Source of the DNA: Phaseolus vulgaris
Taxonomy: Eukaryota; Streptophyta; Magnoliopsida; Fabales; Fabaceae
NCBI RefSeq assembly: GCF_000499845.2
Contig: NC_023759.2
Location: 35,278,464 to 35,342,463 of the forward strand
Direction: 5' to 3'
DNA length: 64,000 nt
In this document: positions 1 to 11,999 of the stretch, piece by piece
Numbering within the stretch: position 1 is the stretch's first letter
How the letters are laid out: each line of letters opens with the position of its first letter
Position numbers and translations under genes: made by a program
Notes under the pieces: model-generated
What the model saw: the letters and a program-made list of their open reading frames with translations, nothing else
Told to the model about the DNA's origin: nothing
Databases searched by the model: none

Positions 1-1129
1 TTTGTCCCTAAGGACGGATATCAAACCCACAAGGAATAGTTGAATTCTCATGTATAAGATTGACTAAATAGAAAATAATACATACAATTTTGTTGGATAT
101 TTGTTGTGTATGAGATTACAAGAATGTAAATAAAGCAAAATAAAGAGTTGTTTGATTCAATTGGGAAAATTGGGATTTTTGTGGTTCATCCTTCTTACTT
201 TTTTGTATTTTGAAAAGCATAATAATATTCTATCTTTGATTGGTATTGATGTCTGTATAAAATTCATTTATATCGATTCATCGCATATAAAATTATTAAG
301 ATAGTCTCCTAAATATCAATTCTTCACATATTTATAAAAACTCTTTATTGTTACAAGCAGATGTTGATAGCAATGAACATTTCAAATCTATTCCTAGCAT
401 TCAAATATGTTAAGCATTATCATTTAGGTTAGAAGCTTAGAAGTACTTTTTCTAGTCAAATCTAAGGATCAAAATCATTATAAAACCAGCGCTAAGAATA
501 AAATGACAATATCAATCATCAATTAAGAATATAAGAGTTTGAACAAAATACTCCCCCCCAAACGGTACAATTACCCACTCATGTTGGCCATTACAAGCAC
601 GGAAAACAAGAAAAAAAAAGATCCAGGATGTTTCTCCCTGACGGCTACCTCCTTTAGGGTTTTCTACCTCCTTTTATTCTCTCAATGATGTCTAGGGTTA
701 TGTCTCATGCCTCATATTTAACCTAGTTGGTCTTGGGCTAAGTGACTTCTCGCCTAGGCGAGCTACAACTTTCTTAGGTGAGTTGGACGAGAAAAAACCC
801 AACTTCTATGGAGTGATCTCGCCTGGGCAAGATTGGGCTCGCTTGGGCGAGTTCCTCTAGAGTGATCTGGCTTGGGCGAGTTTTGAGCGTTCAAACTTTC
901 CCTTTTCATCTTGTGTATTATCCTTTAGCTCTTTGATCTCCATTTCCCCTAGAATCCTGAAATTAACACAAATCTGGGAATAAATCATTCTTATTTATAT
1001 TATAATCACAAAACATGTAAAAATGTTTAAATTCATAAAATAGGGGTTAAATTATAGTTATTTTATCAATAAATATACATAAGTGCTTGTCTTTTAATAT
1101 GAAATATTACTGAAATATGACACTTATCA
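1..1129 (-). mobile_element. LTR of a Ty3-gypsy-like retrotransposon, cut by the window edge
   Basis: Read on the minus strand, the segment begins with TGATAAGTGTCATATTTC at 1129, a typical legume gypsy LTR start, and runs past position 1. At 743-882 it carries several copies of a CGCCTGGGCGAG-type motif, one of them a perfect palindrome at 749-762. No coding sequence is visible. It could be a solo LTR or a 5' LTR whose body lies outside the window. The lineage assignment (Tat/Ogre-like) is inference from the terminal sequence only. Confidence 0.5.
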
Positions 1130-1789
1130 AGGGTCAACGTTGGTGGCTGAGGTAAGTTTTGTGGTGTTTTTACTAGTGGTGGTTGTGTTTTTTATCACTT
1201 GTTTTTTTTTCATTTTTTTGGAAGCCACAAAACCCCAAACAAAAAACCAACGATGTGCAAAAATGGAGTACAAAACAAAAAAAAATTATTTTTGCACTGG
1301 GAAACGTCGAATACAACAAATCTTCTCGTCAACCCTCTCACACACGCTCAAATGAACTACTCTCTTAAACGCTGCGAATAAAGGAGAATGGAAGGGTTGT
1401 GGTTGGAAGGGAGGTATGGGGGTGCGAGGGTGCAACTGAGGTTATTTAAAAATATGAGGTTATTCTTTATTTAGGATTATTTAAATTTTTTAAAATGGTT
1501 AAAATTGACTTTTCACAATTAATATGGAGGTGGGGGGAGAATTTGCCTCAAACCTATTCTATATATGGCCAAATATAAGGCCCAAAATAGATCCATATGC
1601 TACTTGGCCCAGAATACAAGACTCAATTAAATCTAATATACTTTTTACAAATATTTACAGTTGTTTCTTCCTCCAACTCCATAGCTCCAACTTCACCTTC
1701 ATAGGTCAGACAAAAATATCATTTTTTCCTTAAATATCAAGATAACAGATTAAATTTATGATTTCAATTAAGACAAAATATATTTCAGT
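1130..1789. other. Intergenic, with one Mutator-MITE-like terminus
   Basis: There is no convincing gene; the short overlapping frames at 1140-1381 are low-complexity. At about 1658-1730 the sequence GTTTCTTCCTCC followed by CTCCATAGCTCC resembles the inverted ends of the Mutator-type MITEs at 39.3-41.1 kb. I see only one end here, so this may be a fragment. Confidence 0.3.
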
Positions 1790-1988
1790 CTTTAAAATCC
1801 TTTTAAGAATTCCAGACAAAATAGTAGCACAATAAAAAAAAAACTAAGAACATTAAAGCAACTTAGTTTAGAAATATAAAAAAACATAAGCTTTAAAACC
1901 CTCTTAAGAATTCCAGACAAATAGTAGCACAATAAAAAAAAAACTAAGAACATTAAAGCAACTTAGTTTAGAAATAAAAAAACATAAG
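1790..1988. repeat. Tandem duplication, two units of about 99 bp
   Basis: Units 1790-1890 and 1891-1988 are nearly identical. Each contains AATTCCAGACAAA, a run of A residues, and GCAACTTAGTTTAGAAATA. The high identity indicates a recent local duplication. Confidence 0.85.
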
Positions 1989-1989
1989 T

Positions 1990-3090
1990 GGCAGGTGAAA
2001 AAACAATCGATTGAATTTTAAAATAACAGATTCTTTTTTATATCAGTTAATAGAGTTATGCAGGATACTAATGTAGTAAAGAGGAAAGCTTAAAGAACAC
2101 CAAGATTTATATTGGTTCACTCAAAAATGAGCTACATCCAGTCTCACCTCACACTAAGATGGATTTCACTAAATCACAAATATCTTTTTACAAAAGACTA
2201 TTCAAGAACAACTTTTGAACTCTACAAAATTCAAAACACACACTGTAAAACTCTATCATAACTCTGTAACACTCCAAGAAACTCTATCGTGGATCTAAAA
2301 ACACAAAATTATCAAAACAGCAAAGTACGGGAACGAAATCACCTTTGCTTTGAATCAAAAGACTCAAGAGGATCTCCAAATCCACAACACACTTTGAAAA
2401 ATCTTTGACCTCAAGTGAATGATGAAAGTTAAGGAACCAAGAACACTCAAAGACTTTCAAAGACTAATTCTCTCCAAAAAGCTATTCACTTAGAATTATC
2501 TCAATTTCTAAACGATGTATTGTGTGTGAGTAATGAAGGGATATCTTTTTAGAGATCAAGCCCTCCTTTTTATAGATTCAAAATTGAAATAGATTTAAAA
2601 CAGATTTGAGTATTGTTAATAAGATCAACAATTTAAAACTAGAAACAATAGGTTGATTTTACTTAAAACACATAGTTAGCTTCAAAACTTATTTTGAATA
2701 AAAGGAAATAGTTAAACTGAAATAGCTTGAAACAAAACTAACTCAAAAACAGTTTTCTGAGATTAACTCATTAAAAACACTTCAAAAAAAATTCAATCAA
2801 TTGATCTACGAAATAACAAATTGAAAAATTGCATCTTTCAAGTAGTTAGAATTATAATCAATTGAAAATAGTTTTAGTCAATTGAAAAACTACAATTTTC
2901 TATAAAACAAAATTTTAATCATTTAAATACATTTTTAATCGATTGAAAAACGTTTTAATAAATTAAAAACTAGTTTAACTATTGAAAGAGATTTTGTTCT
3001 TGGACCCTTCATTATTTAATCAAGATAGAAGATAAGTCAAGACACCCATATACTAAACTAAGCTATCTAGACTCTTATGTGGCAACAATC
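1990..3090 (-). mobile_element. Decayed LTR-like retroelement segment
   Basis: AT-rich sequence with recurring ATCGATTGAAAA/ATCAATTGAAAA motifs (2760-2990) and a block around 2095-2160 (TATTGGTTCACTC, CTACATCCAGTC) that resembles legume copia LTRs. It lies directly downstream, on the minus strand, of the transposon-protein frame at 3664-4450, which fits a 3' LTR position. The ends are not resolved, and the class is inferred. Confidence 0.35.
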
Positions 3091-3663
3091 TTCATTTCAA
3101 AGTTTCACACTTGGCTTCATCAAACACATTTAGTTGAGAACCTTGAGATATCCATAAATTTCCCCTTGTTTGATGGAGACAAATAATCCAGCATGTCTTG
3201 AATCCTGTCTTGAGCTTTATTTCACTGAACATAGACATAAGAACTTCTACTCCCCCTGTCTTGTAGAACATCTCTAGTATTTCTCCCTCGTTGTGTTCAT
3301 CAAACAAAAACAATGAATAAAAGCTATTTAAATGGATGTACCAATCCATCAAACAATTTATAATCATAAAAGAATAACAATTATAATAGTGATAACCATG
3401 CTTATGAGGATAGAAAATGTTCAAGGTGCAAAACCAGCACCCATACAGTCTAGAATAACAAGTAGAAAAATAATTAGTTTAGGAAATATGAAATTTAACC
3501 AATTACAAGATGAAATAACAAGTTAAAAGAAACATATTACTGCTCACGATGGTAGAGCTCGGACAATTGCTCTTGTACAACTTGAATTTGGTCATCAAGA
3601 TGCTGAAATCTTGAGGTGGTCATCTCATAGTAGGCTCTTTACTCAGTAGAAATTGTATCCAAC

Positions 3664-4497
3664 CTATTGAGCATCACTCTTTCTAAGCTTGACAAAGGTT
3701 CTCCTTCTCCATTGGTGGCACATAGCAATCAAAGCTTTCATCTCATTTGCTTGAGACTTAGTTGTTGCATTGCTTAATTCGGGAGGTTCAGAACTTGAAG
3801 TTGCACTAGTTTTGCTAACCCACACATCATTATGCTTCTGGAATCTGATTTCCAGTAAGTTTGAGCAGTCAATTTCATTGCCAGCTTTGATGGTCTCATT
3901 GAGCTCATCTTTCATATCAACTTCAAAGTAATCTATGAACTTGGAAATCATAATTGCATAGGGAAACTTGTAATAAGAGAGTCTTCTGGATTTGAGCATG
4001 TGTTCCTTCATTATATTGATCCAGTTAACCTTGATCTTTTTCATAATGCAATACATTAAGATCAAGTCCTCCTCATTCAGCATAGCACGGTTGCCCCCTC
4101 CCCCCTAGGTGTTAGTCGCCATGCAATGATATAGGCTAAAAATCTAGGTGTTAAATTTAGAGTACCTAAATGAAACTCATTGAATGAATTGGTTGCTCCA
4201 TTGTATAGAATTGCATCTTGTTGAACTCACTAATTTCTGATATATTTCCCTTGCCAACTTTTACTTCATTGTATTTGAATCCAGCAATGTTGCTCCAAAC
4301 ATCAAGAGTTATCATCATAGTGACTCCTTTCACAGTGGAAACCAGATTCTTCCCATCAAGGCTGAGATTTGTGTAGAACACCTTGATCAAATTGGGATAT
4401 ACCTTTTCTGTTATTTCTAGGAAAGGTTTAAGCCTCTGAAATTTCAGCAAGGCCTTTGGCTCATCCAGTTTCTACTCCTTCATCCATGACAAACTGT
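3664..4497 (-). pseudogene. Plant transposon-associated protein (Transposase_32-like), broken
   Basis: Two minus-strand frames look like consecutive parts of one protein. The N-terminal part (4450-4166) has a block reading LVSTVKGVTMMITLDVWSNI after a YPNLIKVFYTN segment. The C-terminal part (4083-3664) has HMLKSRRLSYYKFPYAIMIS, then an acidic and Ser-rich stretch. This pattern matches the uncharacterised plant transposon proteins common in legume genomes. A frame break lies between 4083 and 4166, where a C-rich run occurs, and there is a stop upstream near 4465. It is therefore a dead fragment of a retroelement whose LTR is probably at 1990-3090. No function can be assigned beyond mobile-element association. 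Confidence 0.5.
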
Positions 4498-4604
4498 AAC
4501 ACCCCCTAACGATAATATGTATTCCGGATTGTATAATCCAAAATATAATTTTAATATGTATCCCAAATTAATCCTAAATACATATTATAGTTAGAGGGTG
4601 TTAC
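4496..4604. repeat. 109-bp fold-back element with 27-bp inverted arms
   Basis: The arm starting GTAACACCCCCTAAC at 4496 pairs with the arm ending GTTAGAGGGTGTTAC at 4604, extending about 27 bp with two mismatches. The loop holds ATTCCGGATTGTATAATCC, the same TCCGGATTATATAATC-type motif found in the MITEs at 39.4-40.1 kb. It abuts the 5' side of the broken transposon-protein frame. Confidence 0.7.
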
Positions 4605-6269
4605 AGATTTTACAATCCGGTATACATGAAAAAAATTAATAAATAAATGAACAAAAAACGAATGTAAAATCACCATAAAACATACCTCAATCACCAACCA
4701 CCATCGGCCACCAAAAACAACCACCTCAAGCAACCAATACCACTTGGAAATGACGAAGTCACCACACTCTCCACCGAAACAAAAATCCTAACATAAAATT
4801 AGAAGGGTATGGTTGGAATTAAAAAAAATATGAAGGTATAGGAAGAATGTATGAAGATGCATGGAGAAAGCCCCAGGTGGCTAGATATGTGGGATGGTCC
4901 TCCATAAATAGGAGAACAAGAACCGCAACAGAAAAATAAAATAAAAGATATTTAAAATTGATATAATATATTTATAAAATTAATCACAATGTTAACTATC
5001 TTAATTATTTTAAATCATAATAAATCATTTTCAAATTAAAGATTAACAAAATCTCTTCATATTTAGGGAATAAAACATTATTTTTAAATTTGGAACACTA
5101 GAAAAATTACTTTTAAATTTGTGAATTAAAAGAAAAGCTAACCCAAATTTAAGAAACTGAAGAGATATTTTTAAAAAAATTAAAAATAAATTTTCATCTA
5201 TTATAATTTTTAAAAAGTTTTACGGATAGACCTCAGTTAGGAGTGGTTTACAAACATTTTTTTTATAGATTCATAGAAGGTTTTCAGATGAATGCTGAGA
5301 ATATTAATTTACTAGTGATATGATTTATATATACATATTTTGTAAAACGAGATAGTAATAAAATTTAGTATAAAGTTTTTATTCAATAAAAGTCACCTAA
5401 CAAAATGAAGTTTTTGATGAAAATTAAATTTGTAACAATTTACCTTAAATCATAATAACTATTGGTTTAATATTTTATCGTATCGTTACAAAATTTACTA
5501 TTGTTAGATACCGTTGATGATAATTATATGAATACTACGATGAAAAAAAAATTAAACGATTAAACTTATGATAGAAAATTAAAAATAATAAAAACCTTCC
5601 TTTGACAAAACCCATTTAAAAAAATATAGAAGATTTTTTTTGTGGAGTGTGCATATATCTGGATTATTATAAAATTTTGAATTCATAATTATTATAAGGA
5701 AAAAATAAGACTCGAATGAAATTATTATTTCTTAGTTCTTGTGTTATGACTTTTTTTTATTAATGTAGTCCTATAGTTTGAAAGTTCTCAACGTGGTGTC
5801 AGATTTGTTTGAAATTAGTGAATTTGATCACTTCTATTAGATTGATTATGAGTGATAATGTTACATAATAAGTATGTGTTAATTTGCTTCCTTTGTTGAT
5901 TTCAAGTTAAAGTTTCTTGATTTTTTTTTGTCTTTAATAAACCCTATTCTGTGTACCTTGTTGCTTCCATTCCCTGATTCTGCTTTAACTATATAAACTC
6001 TAACGCTGCCTACAAACTATTTATTTTAAGAGTTTCAATTCTAGTTAGTTCTTCTTTACGATCCTTTAGATACAAGAAATGGTTTTCTTAGCCTTCACTT
6101 ATTAGATCGGGGTCTCTTATTTTCTTTTATGTGAAAGTATATTTAAAATAAATGTTCACTTAAAAGCTTGAATTTTATATTGATGTTAATTTTGTATGGA
6201 TTTTGTTCTTAATTTTAATGTGTAAGATTTGTATTTTAAAGAGGAGGTTGGAGGAGCTAATAAAAGGTA
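4605..6269. other. AT-rich intergenic DNA with an orphan core promoter
   Basis: No gene is supported. A plant-like core promoter is visible: ACTATATAAACTC at about 5987-5999, then a pyrimidine-rich leader, then an ATG at 6080 whose frame ends after eight codons. The hAT element begins about 190 bp further on, so a gene that once followed may have been displaced or lost. This is inference; the rest (5000-5900) shows nothing but AT-rich sequence. Confidence 0.3.
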
Positions 6270-7954
6270 CGGTTAAGATGGTCATGCTAGTTTTTGGAAA
6301 ATCCAATCCAAAATTCAAATATTTGGATTGGATTTTAAAATCCAAATCCTTATTTTTATAAACAAAAAATAATTGGATTTTAAATTTAAATTTATATTTT
6401 CTAAAAAAATTAACATAATATTAATATAAAAATATGTATCAAAAGTTTAATCATATAAATATTAAAAAAATATAATAAAATTACAATTTAATAATACCAA
6501 AAAATATAATTATTATTCTTGAGAAGTTTGAAACTAGTTAATTTTTTCATATTTAAGTACAGAGGTAGCAGAAGCATAGGATATAAAATGTCTAATTGGC
6601 AATGTCATGAATTTAACTTCACTTTGCACATGGAGAAAATGTCTACCATTCAATGTTAAATGCTAAATTCATAAGTGTCTTAGAGAAAAAAGAGTTCAAA
6701 TCAGTAATCTGTTTCTCTATGATCCAATTTACAAATGTTAACATGGAATGCTGTCAAAAAAGTCTTTAAAATTGCTTTTAGAACATGACATGAGAAACCC
6801 TTTCGAGACTAAGTAAGATCTATCTCATAGATATGATCTAACTAGGCAAGTAACTAAATCACGACAATTGCAGCAACTAGTTTAACCTGAAAAGGTTGAG
6901 TCAACATCTTTAACATAGGCTAGCCAAATATAACTTAAGGAAAAACTAAGAACAAGTACTCTTTCAAACAAATTTCTAGTAAGTATGACCTACGATAGTA
7001 CACAATCACACAACTCCACCACGATTCTAACTTAATATCATATCCGGAATTGTGACCGACTAACTTGCAAACATCTAAATATCGCAAAAGCACAATGTGC
7101 CTATCTAAAATCATATACGTTGATAACTGATGGGAATCTCTAGATTGATGATGCTCAGGAAGCTCTACTGATGTTGTTTCTACCTTATGTTGTCTAAGCA
7201 TTAAATAAGAAGTACCTTTTGATGTTGGTCACCTACAGTAAATGCCTTGTGTCTAGACAATTCTTAAACATGCATGCAAATTATACTACAAAGCTTAGTA
7301 ATCAAACTATCTTGTGTAAGGATGGTAACGACTACTGCAACCATAACTTCAAGAAGTGAAACCATAATAATTATAATTAATCCCTTAGAAAAAAATAGCC
7401 GTAAACAAATTCAATACATATTTGTTATCTTCGTGCATTATCTTGTCTCCACTCCAACCTTGAAATATTCCATGTATCATAAACTGAAAAATTATAAGCA
7501 AAAACAGCATGACTCCTAAAAACAAAATCAGCTAAGAAAATAAATTCATGTGACTTGGATATTTGCATATTTTTCACAAGATTTCATGCTTATAAAGGAT
7601 CAAGAAGTCCCTTTCTACAACCTGTATGCAACACCAAAAATAAATAAAAAATTAATCGAAGAAAATTTAATTTATTTACTTTTTGTGATTCAAAATCATT
7701 GGTGAATCATAACATCCTAACCTCAAAGAAATCAAGTTGTGGTCATGAAAACAAACATACTATTTAGGAGAAATTTTGGTTGATCCGCCAACATCTTGTT
7801 GAGAAACCAACTCTATAAGAAATGAAAAACTTATTGTTACTTAATACATATTTAATTGTAACATTAATACATAATTGGAACATCAACATACCTTGGTCAA
7901 CTCATTGAAGCTCTTCAAAATCATAGTCTAACAATGACGGTAAAGGTGTATCTT

Positions 7955-8722
7955 TTAGCCAATCCTATGTACAAATAAGTGTCTCCACCTTTTGATGTGA
8001 TAAAGAACTTCGATATGGATCAAACACTCTTCTATGCTAAACACAGACTCATATGCTACTTTAGAAATAGGCATAGCTAATAATTTTCGTGCTATGTTTG
8101 AAAGGATTGGAAATCTACATGAATTAATTTTCCACCAATCTAGAATATTCAAATTTGCACTTGTATTAAACTCTTCCTCTCAATATTTTTGAAGCTCAGA
8201 TTTGTTTGAAGAGGTTAACCCAATTGTTTGCGAAAATTTATTCCAACCATACAAATCATTCTTATAACTAGGTATCTCTGCATGTATTTGTTGTGTGTTA
8301 TTTTCAGCTCCCCCATTTTTGAGTTTTATATTAATCAAACAACAACTTCAAAGAAATATCTTATCTTGACTTTTGTATTCCACAAACATTTTTACCGGTT
8401 CTTCTCGACAAAATTCTTGTTGAAATCTACAATAAGAAGGAGAGTTCATATTTCCATCAACGGTTGAAAATGCACTTACTTTTTGCTTCTTGTTTTCTTC
8501 TTTATTAGGGTTATTTGGACATCTCAACACATGATTTCGCATTGCACTTGTTCCTTTCTCATATCGAATAAGAATATCACAATACTTCCATTGAGATCTC
8601 TTATCCGACTTAGGATCTAGTTGAATAAAATGATTCCAAGCTTTTGAACGATTTTTTCTTCCCTCATGGCAAGGAGGTCTCACATTTGTAGAGCTAGAGA
8701 CCGTTGGTGGAGTAGAAACCAC
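7955..8722 (-). pseudogene. hAT transposase, internally deleted
   Basis: The N-terminal part (8722-8348) carries a BED-type zinc finger: SKAWNHF, then WKYC, then GTSAMRNHVLRCP with the expected spaced Cys and His residues. The C-terminal part (about 8225-7955) carries the hAT dimerisation region: ILDWWKINSCRFPILSNIAR followed by LLAMPISKVAYESVFS. Only about 130 bp separate the two, whereas an intact plant hAT protein has several hundred residues including the catalytic core between them. The core has been lost and frames are broken, so the protein cannot be active. Confidence in family is high because both diagnostic ends are present in the correct order. Confidence 0.75.
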
Positions 8723-10899
8723 ATGCTCAATTGGTTTTGAGACCTTGAATAATCATCTTCCTCGTGCATTGATGACATTGAATAAAAGTAAAATATACAA
8801 CCTAATATTGTTGTACCCAAAAAAATTATTGCGTCTAACTATCTCTATAGTTAAAAGTTCAATTAGATGATGCAATATCTTAGATAAGTTGGTAGCTGTC
8901 AATTTCAAGGTTGTGTTACACAAGTGTACTTGTGTACTATATTTATATACCTTTGTATGAAGGACCATCATACTAGGTCTATAAAGCCTATAGAGAGTCT
9001 ATTGCAACCGTTGATGGTCATAAAGCTAGTTAAGCTTCATATATCTTTGTATGAGGGAGCATCATATTGCCTATAGAGAGTCTCGCCCAACAAGCAAGCA
9101 GATTTATAAACCCATAATAGTGGAGAAAAAATGTTTTATTCATAGTATAAACTGACATGCATTTATTTCTAGTGAGTTGTTAATGAAGCTTCAGGGTTGT
9201 CTTTTAGAAGATTCCAACTCTAACACCTATTTGTCTTCATCTCCTTGTTATCTTCTTTCCAACATTCAGTACATAGATTCCAACATATTTAAAACATCAA
9301 ATTTTAATTCACAATAAAACCAAAATTTCTTTTATTTAGAGTTCAACAAATAGTCATTTTGTTCATTTAGACTTTGTCTTAAAATTTAAGAAAATGCCGA
9401 GATCATAAATTTAGAGACTAAACTAACCAATTAAGTGTTACTGGTAGAAAATAAATTGGATGAAGCACAATGATCCACATCAAAGTTAGGCTATACAGTT
9501 GAATTAAGTGGTCCTTTGAGATTAATTAATGTGTGATGCACTTTGTTAAGAAGCATAGCAGATAAAAAGTAGCATACCTTTTTTCTTTGGAATTGAAACC
9601 ATATGAAGAATGAATGAAAGAATAAAGCTACTAAAATGGAACAAAATATTGAGCCAAAGAGGTGTTGATTACTTAGTTGTTGTGTCTAAATGGTGTGTAT
9701 AGGTTCTGATCTTATTCATGAATGTTTATGAATGCATAGAAAAACATTCAAGTGAGATGTAGTGTTAACAAGTACCTGACAATATTACAAGAAGAGATGC
9801 TACAATCGCAAAAGAAGTTTTTACTTCATTAAGGAGGGATATGTTGAATACCAAATTGATAATTGGACAGGGTGCCTAGCTGATAGTTCCTCCTCAGAAC
9901 TGGAACGGTTTCAGTCCACTTCAGAGTTGTTCCTTACAGGTTGGGATGTGTTGTACAGTAAAAGACCATACAAAAGAATTGCACAACCAAGAAAAAAAAT
10001 GGACTCAAGCTTGTTCCCTCAAGAAGATATGGTAATGGAAGGGAAAGAATATAAACAGATATGGGCACTGCAAAAATTATAAGCACACATGAGCTAATAA
10101 TCTATTAAGAAAACTTGATATACAAAAGACCTTACTAGTCACAATTTTGCTACCAAAAGAGGTTGGCCCAGACACGTTCTACCTTGTTGTGTAATAATAG
10201 TGGAGACCATGAACATCCCAATATGCAGAACAGATAAATTGTGACTATATCACTTTCTAGTCTCTAGTAAGCTTGGAATTAGTTTCCCATACGTTTATTT
10301 TGCTTATTTTGCAGCAGGGAATAGTTCCCCAAACAAGCAAACACCCTATAAATGTGTAAATGTACAATGAACCACCTTTTAATGTTCAACAATAATTTAT
10401 GAGCTACTAAAATGAATCATACATGCAATAATATAAAGTCACTTATTAGAATATCTAAATGAAGCTCATACCAATATAATATCAAATTATCTGACATTTT
10501 CATAAGGTGTTGAATTAAACTTTTATATCATTAGAACATTTACAACATTAGCACTTACCTCTTATTGGTACTAAAAACTCAAACAATTTCTAACACAGAC
10601 CCAGTTCACCATTTAGTTGTTATTGGCGCTTTGTCTTGGTTTGGAACTGATGAGGTGACTCATATTTAGATAAAATATGGCAAACATAGAAGTAATCATG
10701 AGTTAAAAAGAATATTAAGATGCATCAAGAACAACCATCCAAAAAGAAGTGGTCATGGATGAAAACAAACATACCTGCAAGTTGCTTTTGCTAGAGGTGG
10801 TGAAGAGAGAGAGAAAGTTCTTTGAAATCGAAAAATAAAATTAGACTATAGGTTGCGGTGGAGGGACAAAGTGCTTTGATGCAAGGAAATCAATTTGTC

Positions 10900-11025
10900 G
10901 AGGTGGTGGAGAGAGAGTCGAAGGTCGTGGAGAGAATCGGAGGCGATGGAGAGAGCGTCAGAGGAGATGGAGAGGGATTCAGAGGCGGTGGAGAGAGATT
11001 CGGAGGCGATGGACAACAAGTGCTT
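10900..11025. repeat. Minisatellite of about 21 bp in the hAT 5' region
   Basis: Imperfect tandem units of the form GATGGAGAGAGATTCGGAGGC are repeated about five times. On the minus strand they would read as a Ser/Leu/Ala-rich heptad repeat (SESLSTA type). I treat this as a repeat in the 5' part of the hAT element and not as a protein-coding gene. Confidence 0.6.
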
Positions 11026-11276
11026 CGTTGCGTTTTGCAGAGGTGTAGAGAAAGAGTGTTTCACAGTTTTCAGATGTAGAGCGGAATGAATATCTGTTTT
11101 TGGATTGAAAATTTGGATTTTCTATTTTTTTTTAAATCTGTATAAAAAAATGGATATCTGATTTGGAAAAATTATAAAATTTGGATCAAAACAAAAACTA
11201 GATTTAAATAATCAAATTTATAATGGATCAGAGCATTGCAAAAATTGGATCAGATTAGCCTAAGTGGATTTTTTGC

Positions 11277-11990
11277 CCACCCTTGGCTAAGGTAGAAAAG
11301 GGAAGGAAATGGAAAGAGAAAAGAAAAACTTTTATATAATGTACTACTAGGATCCAGAGTACTGAGAACATCGAACCTATATCGACATTTTGGCACGTTT
11401 TGCATGTGACTGGTGTGAAAGAACTAAATCACGTTATTAACGATTAGTACATAATAAAGTATCTACAAATTCGGATTAAGATACAATTGGTCTATGAGGT
11501 CCTGTTGAGCTTAACTCGTTCACCTGTACCATTAGAAGTCCAAGAAAGCTTCTATAAATAAGATAACACCCCAAAGTCGTCAGGTACGAAAAATCTAATC
11601 CAGAATTTGTAAATTGATCTCGAACCTAAAATAAATTGAGCGTTAGAGAATATATAATAAGATGGTTGTGGATTTTGGCATGCTTTATTCCTTTTGTGGT
11701 ATTGTGAAGTGTGTATGAAAGTTAGAGAAACTTGGAAGTAGGTTATGGAGCAACAAATTGATATTTTAAGGATGTGTGGAGGATGAATATTTTTTGTGTA
11801 AATTTGATGGAGTTTATTCTTGTAGAGATTGTAAGTGAATTTTTGAATTTAATAAAAAAAATGGCATTACATCGCTTTAAATAAAATTAAAATTGAATTA
11901 AGAACATGGAAGGGCATTAAAAATATTAAAATATGGACACAAAATCTATTTAACCTATTTGTAAATATCATTGTTGTGATCTTTAAATGA
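11277..11990. other. Intergenic, nothing recognised
   Basis: Low-complexity and AT-rich sequence between the hAT terminus and the LINE endonuclease region. It may include the 5' part of the LINE, but I see no reading frame or terminal signal. Confidence 0.3.
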
Positions 11991-11999
11991 TATATAGTC

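Larger units (their letters stand above)
6270..11276 (-). mobile_element. Collapsed hAT-superfamily DNA transposon
   Basis: The right boundary is well marked. Read on the minus strand it starts CAAGGGTGGGCAAAAAATCC at 11276, a classic plant hAT terminus, followed by subterminal TGATCCA/AAATCCAAAT motifs. The left boundary, near 6270-6300, has matching AAATCCAATCC repeats but a mutated terminus. Coding remnants of the transposase lie at 7955-8722. No 8-bp target duplication could be confirmed. Within the element, 8941-9000 and 9036-9087 are two copies of a TTTGTATGA..CATCATA..CCTATAGAGAGTCT block. The stretches 6300-7950 and 9100-10800 hold no recognisable coding sequence. Confidence 0.6.

Noticed and set aside
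1140..1381. Three overlapping plus-strand frames
   Set aside because: Low-complexity sequence; no domain, no splice or promoter context.
10846..11079. Overlapping Ser/Leu-rich and Glu/Arg-rich frames on both strands
   Set aside because: Both are by-products of a 21-bp tandem repeat.
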